30,491 bases of DNA from Aureococcus anophagefferens. Lineage: Eukaryota > Sar > Pelagophyceae > Pelagomonadales > Pelagomonadaceae. The DNA lies in the NCBI RefSeq assembly GCF_000186865.1, contig NW_008705570.1:1493265-1523755 (forward strand). The letters run 5' to 3'. Within the stretch, counting starts at the first letter, position 1. Every line of letters begins with the position of its first letter. Positions 6,981 through 14,915 of this stretch are shown one piece after another. The translations under genes and the position numbers were made by a program. The notes under the pieces are model-generated. The model was not told the DNA's origin. It did not search any database and saw nothing but the letters and a program-made list of their open reading frames with translations.

Positions 6981-9419
6981 ATGCTCCGTCGCAAAACGAA
7001 GCCCGAAGCACCGCCGAACCAAGATGCCGAGTCGCCGCCGGAGCCGCAGACCGCGCCAAAACCGGACGCGACGCCGAAGGAGGAGCCGTGGTGGGCCGTC
7101 ACGACGCCGAGGAACGAGGCGCGCCTCTTCTTCGCCGTCTACTTCGCGTGGCAGAGCGCCACGCTCCTCGCGAAGATGCGCGACATGCGCGTCTTCCTCG
7201 ACATGGGCTACCTCCCCAAGGGCGGCCGCTTCTGCTGGCACGCGCCCGTCGCGCTGACGCCCGCGACGCACGGCTACGCGGTGCTGCTCCTCGCTGCTGC
7301 TTTGTTGGCGCTCGCCGCGGCCGTCGCGCGCGCGGCGCCGGCGCCGGCGACGCGGTGCCTCGCCCTCGGCGCCTACGCCGCCGCGCGCGTCGCGTTCCCG
7401 CCCGTCGAGCGCATGGCGTCCATCGAGAAGAAGGCGAACATGGTCTACGTCACTTTGCTCCTCGCCGCCGCGGCGCCCGAGGACGCGCTCACCGGCGCCT
7501 GGGGCGCGCCGACGGCCGCCTGGCCGCTCACGGTCTACCGCGTCGTTATTTACGTCGCCTACTTCAACGCGGGCGTGTCGAAGCTCGTCGCCGCGTCGCC
7601 GACGCCGTCGTCCGCGGAGTTCGCCGCGACGTCCCACGGCGCGGCGCGCTGGCTGCCCGGGTTGTCCGCGCTCGTGCTCCGCGGCGCGCGGCGCGTGTCG
7701 TTGGACTTCTCCGACGGCGGCACGCTGCGGGGGGCCGTCGCGTCGCATCTGGCGCTGCGACCGCCGCTCGAGGGCGTCGCGAGGCAGCTCGTCGACGCGC
7801 CGGCGGCGTGCGCCCTCCTCTCATTCGGGTCCCTCGCCTTCGAGCTGCTGGGCTGGACGCTGGCCCTGCGGCCGCGGGAAGCGCACCGGCTGCTGGCCGC
7901 GGGCGTCGGCGCCGTCGGCTTCCACCTGGGCATCTTCCTGCTCATGCGCATCAACTACCTGCTGTTCTGGGGCCCGTCGCTGCTTTCCTTCTTCACGCCC
8001 TTCCTCGCGACGGCGGCCCTGGGGGCGTCGCCGCCGGCACCGCCGCCGAGGCGCCCCGCGCGGTGGCGCGCGGTCGCGGTCGCGGTCGCGCTCGTCGGCG
8101 CGTCGCTGCTGCCGAACGCGCACACCTGGGAGGACCACCCCCTCAAGCGCTGGATCCCCTGGGTCTCCGAGTACGAGATGTTCGCGTCGCGCAAGGCCCA
8201 CGACCTGGCGCTCGGGCCGGCGGTCCGCGCGCGCGTCGCGTGGGCGCCGCGCGGCGGCGACCTCCGGCCCTGGTCCCCGTCGGGCGGCGGCCTCCACGTG
8301 CTCAAGCAGTCGCGGGACGTGCTCACGCAGCTCGCCGGCTGCGAGAGCCGCGGCGCCGCGAAGCTCGCGCGCGCCGTCGAGCTCGACGTCGGCGAAAGTA
8401 TATCCCGCCTCGAGGTCTACCAGGTCGTCGCGGCGCTCGCCGCGGCGCCCGACGCGCCGGACGCCGGCGCCGGCGACGACGGCGACGACGCGCCGTCGGC
8501 GGCCTCCTTCAACGCCGCGCGCGAGGCCATGGCGCGGCGGTACGACTTCCGCGCGACGTCCCGCTTCGTCGCCACCGTCGCCGACGACCGCATCCTGCAG
8601 CTGGACCGCAACGGCACGAACCGGTGGACGCTGCGCTTCGCCGGCTGCGGCGCGACGAGCATCCCCGTCGCGACGTGGCGGGACCGCGCGCGGACGTGCG
8701 GCGCGGCGAGCCGCCGCCGGACCGTCGGCGCGGCCGTCGGCGCGGCGCTCGCGGACTCCCCCAAGGGCGAGCACCTCGCGAAGCGCGAGGACGCCGGCGA
8801 CCGCATCGCCGAGGCCAAGGCCTGGCTCCGGGTGGCGTCGAGCGAACGCAAGCGGTGGACGGGCCTCCCGCTGACGCCGTCCGTGTCGCCTCCGCCGTGG
8901 GTCTCGACGGGCGTCTTCGCGACGAAGGACCCGCTCGCCGCGACGCTCGGGCGCACGGTCCAGAGCTACACGCTGAACGTGGCCTGCAAGGAGGAATTGA
9001 AGGGGCCCTGCGGCAAGGCCAAGAGCCGCGCGCTCTGCGTCGCGCGGCGCGCGGGCGCGCGGGCATCGCCGGAGTGCTGGGCCGCGATCCAGCCGGCCCT
9101 CGGCGGCGCGCTGCGCAAGCTCGTGCCCGAGGAGGTCGAGGAGCCCTCGGCGCGCCGCGGGCGGCGCGACGGGCGCCGCGGGAGGCGCGACGGCGGCGGC
9201 GGCGCGGAGAGGCCCCCGCGCCGCGGCGACGGCGAGGAGGGAGACCGCGGTCCGAGGCCCCCGCGCCGCGGCGACGGCGACGACGGCGAGGACCGCCCGA
9301 GGCCCGCGCGCGCGCCGCGGCGGCGGCCCGGCGACGGCGGCGACGGCCGGCGGCCGCGGCCCCGCGGCGACGCCCCGGCGTTCGACGCGCCCCCCGACGA
9401 AGCCGGCGCGGCCCGCTAG
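6981..9419 (+). CDS. HTTM-domain membrane protein with RG-rich tail
   Basis: Encodes 812 residues. After a Pro-rich cytosolic start, several hydrophobic helices follow (within about 45-360). The segment YFNAGVSKLV (about 194) and the later helices with GFHLGIFLLMRINYLLFWGPSLL-like content (about 315-340) match the pattern of HTTM proteins, the horizontally transferred membrane family related to vitamin K-dependent gamma-carboxylase. A hydrophilic region follows, containing RFVATVADDRILQLDRNG and then a small Cys-containing block (CKEELKGPCG, CVARRAG). From about residue 715 the protein is a low-complexity Arg/Gly/Asp tail with repeated PPRRGDG. A lysine-based carboxylase active site is not evident to me, so I call only the fold. 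It converges on the next gene with 9 bp between stops. Confidence 0.7.
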   Translation: MLRRKTKPEAPPNQDAESPPEPQTAPKPDATPKEEPWWAVTTPRNEARLFFAVYFAWQSATLLAKMRDMRVFLDMGYLPKGGRFCWHAPVALTPATHGYAVLLLAAALLALAAAVARAAPAPATRCLALGAYAAARVAFPPVERMASIEKKANMVYVTLLLAAAAPEDALTGAWGAPTAAWPLTVYRVVIYVAYFNAGVSKLVAASPTPSSAEFAATSHGAARWLPGLSALVLRGARRVSLDFSDGGTLRGAVASHLALRPPLEGVARQLVDAPAACALLSFGSLAFELLGWTLALRPREAHRLLAAGVGAVGFHLGIFLLMRINYLLFWGPSLLSFFTPFLATAALGASPPAPPPRRPARWRAVAVAVALVGASLLPNAHTWEDHPLKRWIPWVSEYEMFASRKAHDLALGPAVRARVAWAPRGGDLRPWSPSGGGLHVLKQSRDVLTQLAGCESRGAAKLARAVELDVGESISRLEVYQVVAALAAAPDAPDAGAGDDGDDAPSAASFNAAREAMARRYDFRATSRFVATVADDRILQLDRNGTNRWTLRFAGCGATSIPVATWRDRARTCGAASRRRTVGAAVGAALADSPKGEHLAKREDAGDRIAEAKAWLRVASSERKRWTGLPLTPSVSPPPWVSTGVFATKDPLAATLGRTVQSYTLNVACKEELKGPCGKAKSRALCVARRAGARASPECWAAIQPALGGALRKLVPEEVEEPSARRGRRDGRRGRRDGGGGAERPPRRGDGEEGDRGPRPPRRGDGDDGEDRPRPARAPRRRPGDGGDGRRPRPRGDAPAFDAPPDEAGAAR

Positions 9420-9428
9420 ACGCGCCTT

Positions 9429-10129
9429 TTAATCCGCCTTGTCGCCCTTGGCGAGGTTCTCGAGGTGCGCCTTGGCGTCGGCCGCGGCCTGCTCCGCCTC
9501 GTCCTGGAGCTTCTTCTTCTTGACGACCTGCTGGCAGTAGTACTCGGCGTCGAAGACCTCGTAGGCGTACGTCGGCCGCCAGGGCTTGGGCTCCGTGTTG
9601 ATGCAGGCGAGGGCCGAGATCAGCACGAAGCTCAGGACGTAGTGGCCGCGCTTGATCTGGTCGAGGTCGTCCGCGAGGTCGCTGCCGGGCGCCGCGGCCG
9701 CGACGCGCAGCTCCGCGGGCTGGAGGTACCAGATGAGGTAGGGCGCGGCGAAGACGAAGTCGACGACGAGGTAGAAGGGGCGGAAATTGAAGGGCACCGT
9801 GTCCCGGTTGAGGAAGAGGTCGCGGACGCCGACGTACCAGCGCCGGTAGACGCCGACGGCCATGACGACGATGAGCAGCGGCACGAGGACGCTCGTCACG
9901 AGGCTCGGGATCCTGCGGGCGGCGCGGTTTGCATTTTTTTCGGTTTGAAAACGACGCGGGGCGCGCGCATGACGGCGTAGTAGGCGCGGGCGACCTCCGG
10001 CTCCTGGAAGTCGAAGACCAAGTCGACGATGACGATGCCGAGGACGCCGGCGCAGGCCTGCTGGAGCGCGTAGGCCGGCCAGCCCCAGGCCTTGCCGGGC
10101 TTGCGGTCGCCGCCGGGACCCGCGTACAT
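9429..10129 (-). CDS. Small polytopic membrane protein (two exons)
   Basis: Exon 1 (10129 down to about 9963) starts with MYAGPGGDRKPGKAWGWPAY; exon 2 (about 9912 to 9429) continues in another frame. Joined across the proposed intron they give 216 residues with four predicted membrane helices (about 21-40, 58-76, 96-118, 147-165), a conserved-looking loop with FLNRDTVPFNFRPFY, and a charged cytosolic tail with KKKKLQDEAEQAAADAK that should form a coiled coil. I do not recognise the family. The dilysine-rich tail is not in ER-retrieval position. It is divergent from the first Lys/Ala-rich paralog and converges on the HTTM gene. If the junction is instead a sequencing error, the two parts would still form one protein. 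Confidence 0.6.
9913..9962 (-). other. Proposed short GC-AG intron
   Basis: The two halves of the membrane protein lie in different frames. Reading the minus strand, every GT in the junction area is in the wrong phase for the only good acceptor (CCGCAG, ending at 9913), but a GC donor at 9962 joins the frames exactly, giving a 50-nt intron with A-rich interior (around 9925-9950). The exon join reads VMRA then IPSLVTS. It does not resemble the introners at 18028 and 23160. An indel error in the sequence is the alternative. Confidence 0.4.
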
Positions 10130-10157
10130 GCTGGCGCTTTGGCTGGGCTGGCTGCCG

Positions 10158-10245
10158 CTGCTGGCTGCCCACCAGAATTCGTCGAGCCTCGGGGTTCAAG
10201 TTTGGGGGTACTCCTCTGCACATGTCGATGGTGCCGAGGCTGCCC
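10158..10245. repeat. Direct repeat copy 1, upstream of paralog 1
   Basis: An 88-bp segment that recurs as 89 bp at 11139-11227 with one base change and one inserted A. It ends 75 bp before the start codon of the first paralog. The same spacing in the second copy (73 bp) suggests a shared promoter or 5' untranslated region retained after tandem duplication. It contains GGGGTTCAAG, which is slightly like a Pol III B box, but no A box or tRNA fold is visible. Confidence 0.85.
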
Positions 10246-10320
10246 GCTCGTGCTCGAGCTGCTCGCGAGCGCCAACGACGTCCCGAAGCGCGGCCCGCGT
10301 GCGGCGCGGGTGCATCCAGC

Positions 10321-11064
10321 ATGGCGGGGGATCGCCCGAAGCGCGAGCGGAAAATGAGCGTCCAGGCTGAGGAGAGCGCGGCCAACGCGAAGGCGGCGAC
10401 TGCGCTCGCGGCCGCGGCGCGCGAGGACCGCGAGGCCAAAGCCAAGGCCGCAAAGGCAGCCAAGTCCAAGCCCGCGGCGGCGGCCAAGAAGGCGACCAAG
10501 ACCAAGAAACGCACCGTCGAGAAGAAGTCCGCCGCGCCCAAAAAGAAGAAGGCCGCACCGGCCAAGAAGCCCGCGACGAAAAAGACGAAGACGAAGAAGA
10601 CCGACAAGACGTGCCCCGTGCTCTCAGTCGAATGGACGGTTTCAGTCACAGATATAGAAACTGGCAGTGATGACGGCGAATGCTACAAATCAGATGGACC
10701 GCCTCAGAGTAAAGAAACACTCGAATTCGAGGCTCCCGCGGGAGCGAAGTGGTTCACCATGCGCGAGGACAGAGACGGCGTCCAGTTCGGCCCCTATTTC
10801 GAACTGAGAGAAGCCCAGGAGTTTAATTACGACGCAGGAGAAGATGGCAGCTTCACATACGCCGAAGCCATGAAACTTATCGGAGACCACGAAGCCAAGA
10901 AGAAAAAAGATGGCCCGCCCATGCTCCACTGGGGCTCAGTGGGGGGCTACAGCGCGGCTTTCGAATTGAGGAAGGCCGACGGAGGCGCGCTCCAGTTTCG
11001 ATTCGTCGACGCTCAGGTGGAAATCCGCAGCCCGGAGGAATATGAGGATTGTGGCTACTACTAG
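10321..11064 (+). CDS. Lys/Ala-rich protein with unknown C-terminal domain, paralog 1
   Basis: Encodes 247 residues from the ATG at 10321. The first 95 residues are Ala/Lys-rich, like a histone H1 tail (AKKATKTKK, PAKKPATKKTKTKK), and could bind nucleic acid. A compact domain of about 150 residues follows, from DKTCPVLSVEW to the end, containing AGAKWFTMRED, GSFTYAEAMKLI, FELRKADGG and QFRFVDAQVEIRSPEEYED. The same domain closes the next gene, so it is a real conserved unit, but I cannot name it. The domain-coding part uses more A/T-ending codons than the rest of the window. An earlier in-frame ATG (10222) lies inside the repeat and is not preferred. Confidence 0.65.
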   Translation: MAGDRPKRERKMSVQAEESAANAKAATALAAAAREDREAKAKAAKAAKSKPAAAAKKATKTKKRTVEKKSAAPKKKKAAPAKKPATKKTKTKKTDKTCPVLSVEWTVSVTDIETGSDDGECYKSDGPPQSKETLEFEAPAGAKWFTMREDRDGVQFGPYFELREAQEFNYDAGEDGSFTYAEAMKLIGDHEAKKKKDGPPMLHWGSVGGYSAAFELRKADGGALQFRFVDAQVEIRSPEEYEDCGYY

Positions 11065-11119
11065 TACCAGGCTCCTGATGATCCCCGGAGTAGAGGCGGC
11101 CTGGCACCCATTCCGCCCG

Positions 11120-11125
11120 AATAAA
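11120..11125 (+). terminator. Possible poly(A) signal AATAAA of paralog 1
   Basis: AATAAA lies 55 bp after the paralog 1 stop and is followed by AAAAGTAGCCTCCT. The second paralog has the near-identical AAAATAGCCTCCT after its stop, so this 3' flank was duplicated with the gene. Whether this organism uses AATAAA is unknown. Confidence 0.35.
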
Positions 11126-11138
11126 GAAAAGTAGCCTC

Positions 11139-11227
11139 CTGCTGGCTGCCCACCAGAATTCGTCGAGCCTCGGGGTTCAAGTTTGGGGGTAACTCCTCTG
11201 CATATGTCGATGGTGCCGAGGCTGCCC
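11139..11227. repeat. Direct repeat copy 2, upstream of paralog 2
   Basis: An 89-bp copy of the segment at 10158-10245. It begins directly after the 3' flank of paralog 1 (GTAGCCTCCT), so the duplicated unit spans 5' region, gene and 3' region, head to tail. Confidence 0.85.
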
Positions 11228-11300
11228 ACACAGCTCGCGCTGGGGCGGACGTCGGCCAGCACGCGGCACTTTTGATCGAGCGCATCGGGGGCGACAACAC

Positions 11301-12488
11301 ATGCCACCGCAACCTCCTCCCGCAGGAGCCCTGCTCAATAAATCGGTGCTTTGGAACGACGAGTGGCGTAGCTCGGTAGGCTCGAAACCGAGACCGCTCT
11401 GGGTCCTGCCGCCGGGCTCGCACGATGGTCCCGCGGACACCTACCAAGTGAAATGGAGCGAGCGCGGCGGCGGATGCAGCCACAACTACGTCGACGTAGA
11501 GGACGTGCGTGACGACGACGAAGCGGTCGCGCGCGCGGCGCACGCGCAGGACGTCGAGGCTGCCGGACCGCCGGCAGCTGCCGCGCCGTTGAACCAGGGC
11601 CTGCGCCTCCTCGAGGCCGCGGGTTCGCACACGGTCGTCGTCAAGAAGGAGCGCGATGAGGCCAAAGAAGACGCGGAAGAGCAGGAAGAGCTGGCCGGTC
11701 AGCTCGTCCAGTCGGAAAACGCGAAGATGACGCACATCGACGAGCTCAAGGCCGCGGTCTCTACTAAGGACACGCGCATCGGGGAGCTCGAAGCGGACCT
11801 CTTGAGCAACGCTACGCGCATCGGGGAGCTCGAGGCGTCGCTCCGGGCGAAGGACGAGACGATCGCGGAGCTGCGCGGACGCGTGGCCGAGCTGGAGAAG
11901 TCGGGGCCGAAGAAGCACAAGCCCGCGGCGGCGGCGAAGAAGCCCGCTGCGGCCAAGAAGAGGAAGGTCGCGCCGCCGGCCAAAAAGCCCGCGACGAAGA
12001 AGACGAAGACCCAGAAGATGGACAAGACGTGCCCACTGTCTTCCGTGGGATGGATAATTAATGTTATAGATGAAGAAGGCAACGAAGAAGCCGGCGACTT
12101 CCATGATTCAAAAAAACCGATCAGCAACCAAACACTCAAGATCAAAGCACCTCGTGCGGGGGCAAAATGGTTCACCATTCGCGAAGAAGGTCAGTTTGAA
12201 TTTTATCCCTGGTTCAACTTCAAAAATGGCGACGAGTATGATTACGAGTTCGCCGAAGTCGGTAGTTTTGAATACTTCGAGGCTATGAACTTTATCATAG
12301 ACCACAAAGCCGGCAGAAAACGTGGCCCGCCTACGATCCACTACGAATTCGCGCACCCCGGTTGGGGAAGCATCAATTTCGAGTTGAGAAAGGCCAAGAA
12401 AAAAGGTGAGCTCCAGGTTCGATTCGTCGACGCTGAAGTTGAGATACTCAGCCCAGAGGAGTATGATGGATACCCATGGGTCCTGTAA
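11301..12488 (+). CDS. Coiled-coil, Lys-rich protein with unknown C-terminal domain, paralog 2
   Basis: Encodes 395 residues. An N-terminal region absent from paralog 1 includes DTYQVKWSERGGG and YVDVEDV, which faintly recall a chromo-like or SH3-like barrel. A coiled coil follows (about 115-200) with repeated RIGELEA heptads, then a Lys/Ala linker (PAKKPATKKTKTQK), then the same C-terminal domain as paralog 1: DKTCPLSSVGW, GAKWFTIREE, GSFEYFEAMNFI, FELRKAKKKGE, VRFVDAEVEILSPEEYDG. Shared domain and shared flanks show tandem duplication followed by gain or loss of the N-terminal half. The C-terminal domain is encoded with markedly more A/T-ending codons than the N-terminal half. Function unknown; an oligomeric chromatin-associated protein is a guess. 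Confidence 0.65.
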   Translation: MPPQPPPAGALLNKSVLWNDEWRSSVGSKPRPLWVLPPGSHDGPADTYQVKWSERGGGCSHNYVDVEDVRDDDEAVARAAHAQDVEAAGPPAAAAPLNQGLRLLEAAGSHTVVVKKERDEAKEDAEEQEELAGQLVQSENAKMTHIDELKAAVSTKDTRIGELEADLLSNATRIGELEASLRAKDETIAELRGRVAELEKSGPKKHKPAAAAKKPAAAKKRKVAPPAKKPATKKTKTQKMDKTCPLSSVGWIINVIDEEGNEEAGDFHDSKKPISNQTLKIKAPRAGAKWFTIREEGQFEFYPWFNFKNGDEYDYEFAEVGSFEYFEAMNFIIDHKAGRKRGPPTIHYEFAHPGWGSINFELRKAKKKGELQVRFVDAEVEILSPEEYDGYPWVL

Positions 12489-12512
12489 GCTAAGAGCAAA
12501 ATAGCCTCCTTA

Positions 12513-13934
12513 CTACATGAGCGGCGGCGGCTCGTCGTCGTCGTCGTCGTCGGCGGCGGCCGGCGCCGGCGCGTTCTTGCGCACGGTGGAGACCGCGGTC
12601 ATCTTCGCGGCGTCGTCCCTCGGGGGCCGCTTCGCGTCGGAGAGCATCATGGCGCCGAGGGAGCCGATGGACTTCTCCGGCACGGCGCTGCGGTTGTCGA
12701 GGGGCTGCGCGTTCGACGGCTTGAGCCGCGTCTGGCCGTGGCGGTCCTTGGCCGGCGCGGGCCCGGCCTCGAGGCGCCGGAGCCGGTCGTCGCGCGCGGC
12801 CTTGTTCTTCTCCTTCAAAAACAGGGGCCCGGCGTCGGCGTCGAGCTTGGGCATGGTGACGACGAGGTGGCCCGTCGTCTTCGACCGCTGCGCCTTGGCG
12901 TCCGACGCTTTGACCTCCGCGGGCAGCGCGAGGCGCAGCGTCTTCGACTTGATGACGACGGAGACGTAGTGCGGGTGCACGTCCAAATCGATCAGCGACG
13001 AGTCGAGGTGGCGCTGGACGTGGACGTCCAGGACCACGAAGCCGGGCTTCGACTCCTCGTCCCAGTGGAACTCCCACTTGCCCTGGTTGCACTGCTGGAT
13101 CGCGCCGCGCTCCTCCCGCTCCCGGGCCTTGGCGACGGCCTTGGCCTGCTCCTTCTCGTAGTCGCGCTCCTTGGGCTTCATGGCGTTCTGCTTGTGGTCC
13201 TTCTCGGCCTTCTGCTCCGCGACCTCCTCGTACATTTTCGTGCGGACCTCCGGCGTGTAGGGCGCGGCCTCGTCGACGTCGAGGTCGCGGTAGTCCACGG
13301 GCGCCTTGGCCTTTTTTTCCGCGGCCTTGGCCGCCGCCAGGCCCCGCAGCTCGACGCTGAGCTTGGGCAGCTGCTGCTCCGCGACGATGCGGACGCCGCG
13401 CGTGATCGGTTCGCCGTCGACGAATTTCAGCTGCGGCAGCCGCGCGACGACGTAATTCTTGAAGCCCGGCCAGTCGACCTGGGCCGGGTTGCCCATCATG
13501 TAGAGGTCCCGAAGATGAATCCGGCTCGCCAGGTTGTCCATGGATTCCTCCAACGCGTCGACGTCCACGAAGTTCACCGTCAGGTCCAACTTGTTCAGGA
13601 ACTCGCACTTGTCCAAACCCTCGACCTTCGAGATGTTGTTCAGCGCCAGATTGAGGTACTCCAAATCCTTCATGTGGTGCAAATTCTCCATCTTCGAGAT
13701 GATGTTGTTCTGGAGGTACAGGATCTTCAATTTCCGGCAGATCGTGCCGAGGCACGGCGCGATCGCGAGGAGCTCCTCCTGGTGCAGCGTCAGCTCCTCG
13801 AGCGTGCTGATGACGCCCTCGTTGTGCTCCGCGCGCTTCCGGATCAGCTCCCGCGTGATATGGTTCGCGCCCTTCTTCGGGCCCTCCTCCTCGTCGTCGT
13901 CCTTGGGCTCGGCCATGCTCGCGAGGCGGCTCAT
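12513..13934 (-). CDS. DNAAF11: Dynein axonemal assembly factor 11 (LRRC6/TILB)
   Basis: Encodes 473 residues from the ATG at 13934 (13916 is an alternative six codons on). It follows the DNAAF11 plan closely: N-terminal ITRELIRKRAEHNEG, SDS22-like leucine-rich repeats with LKILYLQNNIISKMENL and LEYLNLALNNISKVEGL, a KLDLTVNFVDVD step, an LRR cap with DLYMMGNPAQ and LPQLKFVDGEPI, a charged coiled-coil middle, a p23/CS-like domain with SSLIDLDVHPHYVSVVIK and LVVTMPKLD, and a short acidic end in EPPPLM, as in animal homologs. The family works in the cytoplasm with chaperones to pre-assemble outer and inner dynein arms. Its presence implies the lineage builds, or recently built, a motile flagellum. 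Its stop lies 24 bp from that of paralog 2. Confidence 0.93.
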   Translation of the reverse strand: MSRLASMAEPKDDDEEEGPKKGANHITRELIRKRAEHNEGVISTLEELTLHQEELLAIAPCLGTICRKLKILYLQNNIISKMENLHHMKDLEYLNLALNNISKVEGLDKCEFLNKLDLTVNFVDVDALEESMDNLASRIHLRDLYMMGNPAQVDWPGFKNYVVARLPQLKFVDGEPITRGVRIVAEQQLPKLSVELRGLAAAKAAEKKAKAPVDYRDLDVDEAAPYTPEVRTKMYEEVAEQKAEKDHKQNAMKPKERDYEKEQAKAVAKAREREERGAIQQCNQGKWEFHWDEESKPGFVVLDVHVQRHLDSSLIDLDVHPHYVSVVIKSKTLRLALPAEVKASDAKAQRSKTTGHLVVTMPKLDADAGPLFLKEKNKAARDDRLRRLEAGPAPAKDRHGQTRLKPSNAQPLDNRSAVPEKSIGSLGAMMLSDAKRPPRDDAAKMTAVSTVRKNAPAPAAADDDDDDEPPPLM

Positions 13935-14401
13935 CGTCGGCGGCGCACGGCGTCTGCGGCGCGACCGGTGGTGTGGTTGGCGGCGACGGCGACGCGGCGA
14001 CGCGGCGACGACGCGGCGACGCGGCGCACGGCTCGGCGGCGCGCGCGACCGACGGCTTGTCGTTGCGCGCGGGCGCAGCGGCTGCTGAGCTGCCACAGCC
14101 CGAGATCCGTTCAGCGACAGCTTGAACGCCTCGTTGAGCGCCCGCGTGCGCGGGTCTTTTTGGGCGGCACTCTGCCCGAGTCTCTGCTGGGAGGCCTCCC
14201 GGGCGACGGCGCAGCAGTCGTTGCGGCAGGCGCTGCCGCAGCGTTTTGCCGGTCGGCGAGGTTGGCCGGGGGGCGCCGGCGCGCGCCGCGCGCGACTCGG
14301 ATCGCCTCGGCTCGTGGCAAGGGCCTAGGGCTTCGGCGAAGCTTACCGAAGTACGACGTCAATGACCGTGAAGTGCACGATGCACGCCGCGGTCGCGACG
14401 A
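13935..14401. other. Intergenic stretch with GCGACG simple repeat
   Basis: Upstream of the DNAAF11 start, about 13981-14025 is an imperfect array of GGCGACGC-type units. The minus-strand frame of DNAAF11 stays open through it, giving an Arg-rich translation without family character. The remainder to 14401 has no feature I can support on either strand; a minus-strand frame ending at 14343 would give a hydrophobic C-terminus (VRMLVATAACIVHF) but has no other support. Confidence 0.5.
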
Positions 14402-14875
14402 GCATCCGGACCTGGCAGAGCCACGGGTACTTACGCCGCCACATGCGCTTGTCCCGGGCCGCACGCGTGCCGGCCAAGGGCGTCGGCGGCCCCTTTCGTG
14501 GGGCCGTTGACCAAGACGCGCACGCTCGCGTACAAGGACCTCGAGAACTAGGTCCAGGCGATCGCGGAGGACAAGCTCCGGGCCGCGGTCGTCGGGGACA
14601 CGTGCGAGCCCCGGGACAAGCACGACCACGACCACACCGGAGCCGGCGGAGCGTATTTGCGTTACACGAAGGCGCCACTGGTCGCCCTCTCGCTCGCGGA
14701 GCGCGTCGCCAGCGCGCTCCAAGACGCCCAAGGCAAGACCGACGACCAAAGAGGAGACGACATCGCCGCGTTCAAGCACGTGCCAGTGTTCTTCGCGGGC
14801 TAGGGCGCGCAGACCGTTGGGAAGGCGCCCTCCGCGGACAAGGAGAAATGTGACATGCGCGACGACGGGGAGTAA
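14402..14875 (+). pseudogene. Decayed coding sequence with two in-frame TAG codons
   Basis: One plus-strand frame reads as protein with the G/C third-base bias of real genes, but is broken by TAG at 14549-14551 and TAG at 14801-14803 before TAA at 14873-14875. Recognisable stretches include GPLTKTRTLAYKDLEN before the first stop and DKLRAAVVGDTC, AYLRYTKAPLVALSLAER and IAAFKHVPVFFAG between the stops. No start ATG is evident, since the frame opens after TGA at 14363. I do not recognise the family. A decayed gene is the simplest reading; TAG readthrough or sequence error would be alternatives. Confidence 0.45.
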
Positions 14876-14915
14876 GAAGTGCGGAGCAGCTAACATAGCC
14901 TACCTAGGCCCTCGG

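Noticed and set aside
10185..10205. tRNA or Pol III element in the direct repeat
   Set aside because: Only a weak B-box-like GGTTCAAG is present; there is no A box, cloverleaf or terminator T-run.
13981..14025. CRISPR-like array
   Set aside because: The GCGACG units are short, contiguous and without unique spacers: a simple repeat.
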